Assembly: GCA_037045535.1 (NCBI GenBank)
Contig: JBAOHI010000071.1
Coordinates: 186,001 to 250,000, forward strand
DNA length: 64,000 bases
DNA from: Competibacter_A sp037045535
GTDB lineage: Bacteria; Pseudomonadota; Gammaproteobacteria; Competibacterales; Competibacteraceae
Direction of reading: 5' to 3'
The notes under the pieces were generated by a model. It saw only the letters and a list, made by a program, of their open reading frames with translations. It was not told the DNA's origin and did not search any database. The position numbers and the translations under genes were made by a program. This document shows positions 34,703 to 41,848 of the stretch, one piece after another (within the stretch, counting starts at the first letter, position 1; every line of letters begins with the position of its first letter).

Positions 34703-36163
34703 TCAACTTTTTAGCAGCGACCGAATCGTCGATGAGGTCATCACCTTGCCCTCGCCTCGATAAGCCTCGTGGTTGGCTTCGATATCATCAAGCTTGTAGA
34801 GGTAGTTCACCATCATGCCCGCCGACTGGCTGATACCCTTGGCCGAAGTGTCGGCCAACCAATTCAGCCGCTCGATCCGTGAGCCATTCGAGAGGTGAAA
34901 GTGAGCGACCCGATCGCGGGCGGTGCCGCCCTCGCGTTTTTCCTTGGCCAGGTAGCGGGCGCACAGCCGTTGCAAAGGATGTTTCAACGCCTTCGCCAAG
35001 TCCGACTGCTCAGACCAATCGGGTGTTTGCAGCAAAGTTTTCAGCGAGACCGGCTCGGTTCCGGTGTTGGCGGCGACGGCCAGCGCCTTGCGATCGGTTG
35101 GAGTCAACAGCTCCGCCTCGATATCTTTGCCGGGTTCGTTCAATTTGGCATCGAGCCAACCGCGAAAGCCGGGAATTGGTGACAGAGTGGCGAAGGTTTT
35201 GAGATTCTTGAACTCGTGGGTCAGTTCATCTACCACCCGCTTGATCAGGAAGTTGCCGAAACTGATACCAGACAATCCCTCGTGGGCGTTGGAGATGGAA
35301 TAGAAAATCGCCGTGTCGGCGGTACTGGGATCGAGTACCGGCGCCGCTTCGTCCAGCAGGGTGTGAACGTTGTCGGCGATACCGTGGACCAACGCAACCT
35401 GGACAATGATCAGCGGTTCGTTGGCCATGCGCGGGTGGAAAAAGGCAAAGCAACGCCGGTCGGAGCTGAGCCGGTTTTTAAGATCGTCCCAGCTCTTGAT
35501 CGGATGCACGGCTTCGTAGGCGATCATTTTCTCCAACAGCGACGCCGGTGAATCCCAGGTGATGCGCCGCAATTCCAGAAAGCCGACATCGAACCAGGAT
35601 ACCAGCAGCGACAGTAGATCCCGTTCCAGCGCCGCCAGCGCCGGATCGTCCTTGCGCCATTCCAACAATTCGGCACGCAGGTCCACCAGAAAATGAAAGC
35701 CCTCGGGTAGCGCGTTGAGCTGCGCCAGCAGGCGCCCTCGCGGTGGTTGCAGCGCTTGGCGCAAGGCCCGCTCGGCTTTGGCGCGCTCCTCGATGTTGTC
35801 GCCGGCCTGCTGGAGCTTCGCGACGGCTTTGTCGGTCGCTTTACGGTCGATGTCGAATTCGGTGGCGAGGATCTTGAGGAACCGCTTGCGGCCCTTGGCG
35901 TTTAGCGACAGATAAAACCGTCCCAGATTGGCAGCGCGGGCGCGGGCTGAAACCTCGCCGCCGCGCGCTTCCAGACAGTCTCGCATCTGGGCTTTGAGCG
36001 ACTCCGCATCCTTTTCGGGCAGATTGGGGTTGGGCGTGGTGGACAGCAAACCACCCCGCCAGTCGGCCACCTCGCGCCACGCCTCGCGCAGATTTTGCAT
36101 GGTGCGGTCGAGCAGGCTAGCCCGGGTGGTGATTTCGGGTTCAAGAGTCGTGAGTTCGGTCAT
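34703..36163 (-). CDS. Malonyl-CoA decarboxylase
   Basis: Converts malonyl-CoA to acetyl-CoA and CO2. The 486 residues show the N-terminal helical oligomerisation domain (about 20-170) and the catalytic acetyltransferase-like domain with HPRMANEPLIIVQVAL, FYSISNAHEGLSGISFGN, TLSPIPGFRGWL and VAHFHLSNGSRIERLNW. The Ser in the TLSPIPGF segment and the His in the HFHLSNG segment correspond to the catalytic pair of the family. This is the MLYCD-type enzyme, also found in rhizobia (MatA), without the usual matB/matC neighbours. It would balance malonyl-CoA used by fatty-acid synthesis. Standing alone, it has its own upstream region with a palindrome. Confidence 0.92.
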   Translation of the reverse strand: MTELTTLEPEITTRASLLDRTMQNLREAWREVADWRGGLLSTTPNPNLPEKDAESLKAQMRDCLEARGGEVSARARAANLGRFYLSLNAKGRKRFLKILATEFDIDRKATDKAVAKLQQAGDNIEERAKAERALRQALQPPRGRLLAQLNALPEGFHFLVDLRAELLEWRKDDPALAALERDLLSLLVSWFDVGFLELRRITWDSPASLLEKMIAYEAVHPIKSWDDLKNRLSSDRRCFAFFHPRMANEPLIIVQVALVHGIADNVHTLLDEAAPVLDPSTADTAIFYSISNAHEGLSGISFGNFLIKRVVDELTHEFKNLKTFATLSPIPGFRGWLDAKLNEPGKDIEAELLTPTDRKALAVAANTGTEPVSLKTLLQTPDWSEQSDLAKALKHPLQRLCARYLAKEKREGGTARDRVAHFHLSNGSRIERLNWLADTSAKGISQSAGMMVNYLYKLDDIEANHEAYRGEGKVMTSSTIRSLLKS

Positions 36164-36255
36164 GACGAAATACCACGGAAATACTGAACGGATGAGGTGG
36201 CCACGGCGGTCGGAGGTAAATTGCCGGGCGCTGGGTTACGCTTAAAGTATAGAGG

Positions 36256-36270
36256 TTTGCCTCGGGCAAA
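36256..36270. promoter_or_regulatory. Palindrome upstream of malonyl-CoA decarboxylase
   Basis: TTTGCC-TCG-GGCAAA is a perfect inverted repeat about 95 bases before the start codon. Read on the minus strand, TATACT follows closely (complement of 36245-36250) and may be a -10 box. It could be an operator; no regulator is assigned. Confidence 0.35.
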
Positions 36271-36359
36271 GTAGGGCTTTCTGGGTGGGTATTCCGAGCG
36301 CTCGGAGCGCGCCCACCTATTTCCTTGCCCGTCCGGGGGTAGGGTGTCCGTGTGGCTTC

Positions 36360-37214
36360 TCAAAGCTGGCTAGCCATCGCTGCGCTGTCCTCAAGCAGGA
36401 TCTCCAGTTCGGCCATGGGAATTTCCCCGAGCCCGAGCGCTTGCCCTTCCACCGTAGCGGCCAAGGCGATGTGAGGGTCATGATGCAGTCCGATCCCGAC
36501 TTTGTCGCAAGCTTGATCGATCAAACGGACGAAGACCAGCAAGTTGTTGTTGGGGTCGCAGGGTTCTCGGTGGTGATCGCGCACCACCACACAGTAATCG
36601 TCGGGCAGATTCCATTGCTTGGCCAGTAGATAGCCCTGATCGGTGTGCATGTCGCTGTTGAGAATCTCGACGATCAGGCTGGCCGACAGATCGAAGCCGA
36701 TGCTGCCGGAGCCGTCCAGATCCTCGATGATTTTCAGCAGCGCCAACTGGCCGATGTTGTGCAAGAGGCCAGCCATGAACGCGCTTTCTGCCTCGCTGCG
36801 ATAGCCGGATCGCTCGGCTATCCATTTACAGCCTATAGCCGAAACAAAGGCATGCAGCCACAGTTTGCTCTGATAATTCAGGAATCGATTGCTAGGCTTT
36901 CGATAGAGTTGTTGGAGGGCGACGACCAGGGCGAGGTGGGCCACCTGCTCGATCCCGAGCCGGATGATGGCCTTGCGGATCGTGGTGATCTGTTGCAAGC
37001 CTTTATAAAAGGCCGCGTTGGCGACACGCAAAATCTGGCTGGCCAAGGTTTGGTCCTCGACGATCATACGTTCGATGTCGGCGATTTGAGTGGCCTCGTT
37101 TTGCAGAGCTTGCTGGAGACGCAGTGCGACGGGATTGAAAACGGGCAGCTTGACTTCGTTGGAATCGACGAATTGGACGATGAGATCGTATAGGGAATGG
37201 TTATTGGCTGTCAT
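36360..37214 (-). CDS. HDOD-domain protein
   Basis: Single-domain HDOD protein of 284 residues. HDOD is a relative of HD phosphohydrolases that often lacks catalysis and acts in signal output of motility and pilus systems. Typical parts are LPVFNPVALRLQQALQNEA, QTLASQILRVANAAFY, IRKAIIRLG and the degenerate HD position GLLHNIGQLALL, where Asp is replaced by Asn. The ATG overlaps the stop of the PilB-like gene (ATGA), so both are co-translated and probably work together. No enzymatic function is claimed. Confidence 0.88.
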   Translation of the reverse strand: MTANNHSLYDLIVQFVDSNEVKLPVFNPVALRLQQALQNEATQIADIERMIVEDQTLASQILRVANAAFYKGLQQITTIRKAIIRLGIEQVAHLALVVALQQLYRKPSNRFLNYQSKLWLHAFVSAIGCKWIAERSGYRSEAESAFMAGLLHNIGQLALLKIIEDLDGSGSIGFDLSASLIVEILNSDMHTDQGYLLAKQWNLPDDYCVVVRDHHREPCDPNNNLLVFVRLIDQACDKVGIGLHHDPHIALAATVEGQALGLGEIPMAELEILLEDSAAMASQL

Positions 37215-39349
37215 GTGATTCCCACCAGGCGTTTGATTTCGGTGAGTGATCGCGGTCGATCAAGACGGGGTAGAAAGCGGAATATTTCGGCCAGGGTGGT
37301 TTCGCCCTTGGCAGCCTTGGCCAGCCCGTCTTCCAACAGGGTGACCATGCCCGAGGTTTCCAGGCTGATCCGTCGGATTTCGTGCGAGGTGCATTTTTGC
37401 AGGATGGCGTCTTTGACCATCATGTTTAATACCAGCAGCTCGAAAATACCCACGCGGCCTCGATAACCGGTGTGGCGACATTCGGAGCAGCCGCGCCCCT
37501 GCCGGAAGGTGATGCCTTCCAGATCCTGGTGTTTATAGCCCAAGCGCTGCATTTCGGTGGTGTTAGGCCGGTAGGGTTCGGCACAGTGTGGGCAGACTCG
37601 CCGCAACAACCGCTGCGCCAGCACCGAAACCACGGTCGAGGAAATGAGGAAGGTTTCGATGTCCATGTTCATCAGCCGGAGCAAGCCGCCGATAGTGTCC
37701 TCGGTGTGGAAAGTAGTCAGCACTTTATGACCGGTAAGCGCAGCCTGGATGGCTGCATCCGCCGAGTAGCGGTCGCGGATTTCGCCAAGTACGATCACGT
37801 CCGGATCCTGACGCATGATATACGGCAGCGTGTTTTCAAACGTGACATCGATTTTGGGGTTGAGGGAGCATTGCGTGATGCCTTCGATCACATATTCGAC
37901 CGGATCTTCCACTGTAGTAATGCAGCGGTCGATGCTGTTGAGATAGTTAACGCAACTGTACAGAGTCGTGGTTTTGCCGGTACCGGTCGGGCCGGTGATC
38001 ATGACGATACCACTCGGCAGATCAAGCGCGTCCTCATAAAATCGGCTTAAAGTTCGGGGAAACATCCCGATGTCGTCGAGCGGAACCAGTTGGGCCCTGC
38101 GTAGCAAGCGCAAGACAATCTTTTCGCCGTAAATAGTGACGTAGATCGAAACTCGGATGTCGAGCTGATGTCCGGTTTTAGGGTCTTCGAAACTGATATG
38201 GCCATCCTGGTGCCGTCGCCGTTCAGCGATATCGGCCTTGCTCATGATTTTGATACGGTTGATCAGGGTCGGGGCCAGTTTTTTGTCGAAGATCTTGTGG
38301 ATGCCGAGCACGCCGTCGCAGCGAAAGCGGACGCGTACTTGATCTTTCATCGGCTCGATATGGATATCACTGGCGTGGGCTTGAATGGCATCGCTCAGCA
38401 AGGTGTTGACGATTTCCACGACCTGGCTGGTTTCATCCATCTTGGCGGTCGGGGTCAGGATGTTCTGGCTGTGGCGCTTGTAGTTTTCCAGCGTTTCGCG
38501 GATGGCACGCTTGCTGGCAATCAGCGGTACCAGATCCGGCCCGAATAGCCGGGCGGCGTCCTGGCGGACGCGCTGGTCCAAAGGATCGGCAAACGCGATC
38601 AGAACCCGCTTGTTCTCGGAACGAATCGGCAAAAAATGCCGTTGCAGGAACCAGTTCGGGTTAGCTTTTTCGAGCAGTTTCCGATCCACGTCGCCCAGTT
38701 CGACCGCGATTTGAGGGAACCCCAGTTGGTCGGCGAGTACTTCGATCAGCTTGTTTTCCTCGATGAAATGGTTTTCCAACAGGATATCACCCAGCTTTTT
38801 TCCTCCTCCGGATTCTCGTTGCAGTGCCAACGCGGCCCGCAAATCCTGCTCCCTCAGATAGCCTAGTTCCACCAACAGCGCACCGATTCGCACCGAGATT
38901 CGGTGTTTGCGCAGAGTGTTGCGCTGTTGCTCCAGGCTGATCAAGCCGATTTCGTTGAGGATGCTCAACAGAGGTTTTTCCGTGCTGAGCTTGGATCGGA
39001 CCCGAATCGCGTAAGCCAGTTGTTCCTCGGTGAGGACGCCATCCTCGATTAGGAACTTGGCGATTTCCAACCCACTGTCGAGGGAAGGGGAAGCCGATAT
39101 CGACTGTTGGTCGAGGCGAGTGGTCAGCGGTTCGGCCGCCTGAGACGGCGGGCTGGAAGTTAGGGGAGTCGTCCGAAGCGTAGTGTCTTGGATAGGATTC
39201 GGCTGCAGTTGTCTCGTCGTATTGGGGGCGTAGGTGGCCGATGAGTTTTTGGAGTCGTTGTCGCTGTGCTGGGTAAGTGAGTCTCCAATCTGGTCCGATG
39301 CCGTGGTAGATTGACCAGATGGATAAGGAGGTTGCGCTGATTGGGACAT
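37211..39349 (-). CDS. PilB/GspE/MshE-type secretion ATPase
   Basis: Hexameric assembly ATPase of type IV pili or type II secretion, 712 residues. After a 90-residue Ser/Thr/Gln-rich, probably disordered start come two copies of the MshEN/GspE N-terminal domain. One (about 93-145) begins AKFLIEDGVLTEEQLAYAIR; the other (about 153-215) begins RIGALLVELGYLREQDLRAA. The ATPase core has Walker A GPTGTGKTTT, an Asp box (TTVEDPVEY), Walker B IVLGEIRD, a His box and the zinc site CPHC...CSEC. MshEN domains can bind c-di-GMP. No pilin, PilC or secretin genes are nearby, so the machine it serves is unknown. Coupled to the HDOD gene. Confidence 0.92.
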   Translation of the reverse strand: MSQSAQPPYPSGQSTTASDQIGDSLTQHSDNDSKNSSATYAPNTTRQLQPNPIQDTTLRTTPLTSSPPSQAAEPLTTRLDQQSISASPSLDSGLEIAKFLIEDGVLTEEQLAYAIRVRSKLSTEKPLLSILNEIGLISLEQQRNTLRKHRISVRIGALLVELGYLREQDLRAALALQRESGGGKKLGDILLENHFIEENKLIEVLADQLGFPQIAVELGDVDRKLLEKANPNWFLQRHFLPIRSENKRVLIAFADPLDQRVRQDAARLFGPDLVPLIASKRAIRETLENYKRHSQNILTPTAKMDETSQVVEIVNTLLSDAIQAHASDIHIEPMKDQVRVRFRCDGVLGIHKIFDKKLAPTLINRIKIMSKADIAERRRHQDGHISFEDPKTGHQLDIRVSIYVTIYGEKIVLRLLRRAQLVPLDDIGMFPRTLSRFYEDALDLPSGIVMITGPTGTGKTTTLYSCVNYLNSIDRCITTVEDPVEYVIEGITQCSLNPKIDVTFENTLPYIMRQDPDVIVLGEIRDRYSADAAIQAALTGHKVLTTFHTEDTIGGLLRLMNMDIETFLISSTVVSVLAQRLLRRVCPHCAEPYRPNTTEMQRLGYKHQDLEGITFRQGRGCSECRHTGYRGRVGIFELLVLNMMVKDAILQKCTSHEIRRISLETSGMVTLLEDGLAKAAKGETTLAEIFRFLPRLDRPRSLTEIKRLVGIT

Positions 39350-39589
39350 GATTGGCCTGATGTTCTGGTGGTGGTGCTGGCGGTGACGGGAGCCTCTATA
39401 TTATTTTTATATGGCAATGACCAGACAGTTACTGTGTTCGCTGTTAAGTCATATGAGCTTAACATTCAAGCGGGTTGTAACGTTCTGTTATTGATGTATT
39501 TATTCGATAAACCGGATGAATGAATCATAGAATTAAACATTAGAAATTACAATTAAAATTGTTATTTTAGTGACTTTGATGGCGGCGTT

Positions 39590-39616
39590 AAGGCATTGAA
39601 TATGCCTTTTATTTTT
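39590..39616 (+). terminator. Hairpin with T-run; possibly a minus-strand sigma-54 site
   Basis: AAGGCAT (39590-39596) pairs with ATGCCTT (39602-39608), followed by TTATTTTT. On the plus strand this looks like an intrinsic terminator, yet no plus-strand gene ends before it. Read on the minus strand the same bases give GG-N10-GC (complement of 39593-39606), the spacing of a sigma-54 -24/-12 promoter, pointing to the PilB-like gene. Confidence 0.45.
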
Positions 39617-39699
39617 AAATAAATTGTAGATTAACAACTAATATTGTTAATAGTCGATTTGAGTAAATTAATAACATATGGTTATCAATGCTTTGATTA

Positions 39700-39715
39700 T
39701 GGCATGTTGTATGCA
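39700..39715 (+). promoter_or_regulatory. Sigma-54 (-24/-12) promoter
   Basis: TGGCATGTTGTATGCA matches the consensus TGGCACG-N4-TTGCA in 10 of 12 fixed positions and has the obligatory GG-N10-GC spacing. It faces right, toward the small open frame at 39980 and the sigma-54-dependent response regulator at 40341. Confidence 0.62.
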
Positions 39716-39979
39716 ATTTTGATAGAAACAATTTAAAAATCTAGGCTTTAAGTACAACGTAAATAAAAGTTCTTTGATTCATTCAATGAAAGGATTTTCT
39801 CCAAATATTCAAATAAGAATTCTGCCGGATGTGTTTGTAATGTTGCCGGTTCTGTTTGCGCTTGGATCGGCAGTGATTTTTAGCATCGATGATATCCGTG
39901 TCTAAGGCCCGGCTAGCTGATGGAAACGATGCAAGTCGAGTGCTTTTCCACTGTATGATCAAGGAGAGAAGCATTACTT

Positions 39980-40306
39980 ATGTATCTCATACCTATGAAT
40001 AACATTGTCGATAACAGTCAATACTTGAAACGATTAATTGACGAACGCGGTGACGTTCGGGAACCGAAATACGATGACGACGATAACGATGGAACTGACA
40101 GTCAATTTGGGAACAGTACAGTATCGAGATCCGACCGACGCGATCCAGCTTCTGCCCGATTTTGGCACACCGTGAATACCGCATTGATCGATGGAATAGT
40201 CGCGCTTGAAGCTCGTGCCACCGTGTTGCTGAACGTAGATTGCCTACTCGGGATCACGGAATCGTTTGGCCTGATTGTCGCTGATCAAGGTCGGTTGGTC
40301 GCATAG
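39980..40306 (+). CDS. Hypothetical protein, uncertain
   Basis: Open frame of 108 codons preceded by AAGGAGAG (39961-39968, 11 bases before ATG). The middle is highly acidic (DDDDNDGTDS) and the end moderately hydrophobic. No family is recognised. Its position between a sigma-54 promoter and the regulator gene, on the same strand and ending 34 bases before it, suggests it may be a real leader gene of that transcript. Composition is not clearly coding; doubtful. Confidence 0.35.
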   Translation: MYLIPMNNIVDNSQYLKRLIDERGDVREPKYDDDDNDGTDSQFGNSTVSRSDRRDPASARFWHTVNTALIDGIVALEARATVLLNVDCLLGITESFGLIVADQGRLVA

Positions 40307-40340
40307 CGCGAGCTGTCAAGATTTTCAGGCGGTTTTGGCG

Positions 40341-41753
40341 ATGGAATCGGCTCCCTATTCCCACCACCCAGTGCTGGTAGTGGACGATGACGAGATCAGT
40401 TTGCTGCTGACCCGCGAAGCATTGCTGCGAGTGGGTCTGAGTGACATCCGCACTTGCCAGGATAGCCGACAAGTGCGGGCGATGTTGGCCCGCGCGCCGG
40501 TCGAGATCCTGTTTTTGGATCTGACGATGCCCCATATCGGCGGTGAGGAACTGTTGAGCGTTGTTAGCCAGGAATATCCCCGGATGCTGGTGGTCATCCT
40601 CACCGCTACCGAGGATGTGGAAACCGCGGTGCGTTGCATCAAGCAGGGCGCTTTCGACTACCTGACCAAACCCATCGATTTGGGGAGGCTGGCCACGGTG
40701 GTCAAAAACGCGTTGGTTTTTCGGGAACTTCACCAAGAGAACGCCGTACTCCGGCAACGGGCGATTGCCCGCAGCCCACACCGGCCGGATCTGTTTGCCG
40801 GGATCGTGACCCGTAATCCCCAGATGCATTCACTGTTTCAGTACGCGGAAACCATTGCACCGACCAACGAATCAGTCCTCATCACCGGCGAGACCGGCGT
40901 CGGCAAGGATTTGCTTGCTCAGGCCATCCACGTAGCCAGCGGACGCCGGGGGGATTTCGTAGCGGTCAATGTGGCTGGATTAGACGATACCATTTTCGCC
41001 GATACGCTGTTCGGACACGATAAAGGCGCGTTCACTGGCGCCGAGCGAGCACGGCAGGGGTTGGTGGAGCGGGCAGCGGCTGGTACGTTGTTGCTGGACG
41101 AGATTGGCGATCTAACCGTTGCGTCCCAGACCAAGCTATTGCGTCTGCTTCAGGAGGGCGACTATTTCCCGTTGGGTCAAGATTCGCCTCGGCGCAGCGC
41201 GGCGCGGATCATTTCCGCCACCAATCAGGATCTCTGGCAGGTGGTTAAGCAGGGATTGTTCCACAAGGATCTGAATTACCGGTTGCGTACACACCACTTG
41301 CACTTACCACCCTTACGGGAACGGCTGGATGATTTGCCGCTGTTGCTCAACCACTTCGCCGAGGAAGCGGCCATGCCGCTCCGCAAGCCTAAGCCGCGCG
41401 TGCCGGAGCGACTAACGCGGCTACTGGAGGGCTATTCGTTTCCCGGTAATATTCGCGAGTTGCGCATGATGGTGTTCGAGGCGGTGAGCCGGACCACCTC
41501 CAAAACGCTTCTGCTCGAACCGTTCGAGCGCTATATCGACCAGCAACAGGTTAAGCAGGGGTTTTCACCCGATCTCGGAGATGCCTTGGCGCCGCTTCAG
41601 CGCTCGGCGGCCCTTCCGACCTTGAAACAGGCTACGGAACAATTGGTTAGAGAAGCGCTGCGCCGTTGCAATGGCAATCAGACAGCTGCCGCCCGGCTGC
41701 TCGGCATTTCCCAGCAAGCGGTGAGCAAGCGATTGAAGCGCCTGTCACCGTGA
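40341..41753 (+). CDS. Sigma-54-dependent response regulator (NtrC family)
   Basis: Three-domain activator of 470 residues. The receiver (about 9-125) has the acidic pair VVDDDE, phospho-acceptor Asp in LFLDLTMP and the Lys in YLTKPID. The AAA+ domain (about 155-390) has Walker A GETGVGKD, the sigma-54 contact loop DKGAFTGAE, and LLLDEIGD. A Fis-type helix-turn-helix ends the protein (NQTAAARLLGISQQAVSKRL). ATG 40341 is the first start before the receiver; the frame is open upstream. No histidine kinase is adjacent. The sigma-54 promoter 640 bases upstream hints at self-control or control of the nearby PilB-HDOD genes. Confidence 0.92.
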   Translation: MESAPYSHHPVLVVDDDEISLLLTREALLRVGLSDIRTCQDSRQVRAMLARAPVEILFLDLTMPHIGGEELLSVVSQEYPRMLVVILTATEDVETAVRCIKQGAFDYLTKPIDLGRLATVVKNALVFRELHQENAVLRQRAIARSPHRPDLFAGIVTRNPQMHSLFQYAETIAPTNESVLITGETGVGKDLLAQAIHVASGRRGDFVAVNVAGLDDTIFADTLFGHDKGAFTGAERARQGLVERAAAGTLLLDEIGDLTVASQTKLLRLLQEGDYFPLGQDSPRRSAARIISATNQDLWQVVKQGLFHKDLNYRLRTHHLHLPPLRERLDDLPLLLNHFAEEAAMPLRKPKPRVPERLTRLLEGYSFPGNIRELRMMVFEAVSRTTSKTLLLEPFERYIDQQQVKQGFSPDLGDALAPLQRSAALPTLKQATEQLVREALRRCNGNQTAAARLLGISQQAVSKRLKRLSP

Positions 41754-41768
41754 AGCCGGTTTACATAC

Positions 41769-41791
41769 GCCCTCTCCTACTGGGAGAGGGC
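41769..41791. terminator. Hairpin between convergent genes
   Basis: GCCCTCTCC (41769-41777) pairs perfectly with GGAGAGGGC (41783-41791). It lies between the response-regulator stop and the end of the convergent acyl-CoA dehydrogenase gene. The sequence type resembles dispersed intergenic repeats seen in many proteobacteria. Confidence 0.55.
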
Positions 41792-41848
41792 TGGAGAGGC
41801 AGTTTCTCTTCAGTTCGTCAGCTGGCGAAAGAGCGCGCGGAACTCATG

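Larger units (their letters stand above)
39350..39979. other. AT-rich intergenic segment
   Basis: Over 600 bases, clearly richer in A/T than the surroundings (especially 39530-39790), with no convincing gene. It separates the minus-strand PilB-like gene from the plus-strand sigma-54 regulator and carries a sigma-54 promoter and a palindrome with T-run. AT-rich tracts are typical of bendable, IHF- or H-NS-bound regulatory DNA. Confidence 0.7.

Noticed and set aside
39783..39974. 63-codon minus-strand frame in the AT-rich segment
   Set aside because: No ribosome site, odd Lys/Arg/Ser composition, no family.
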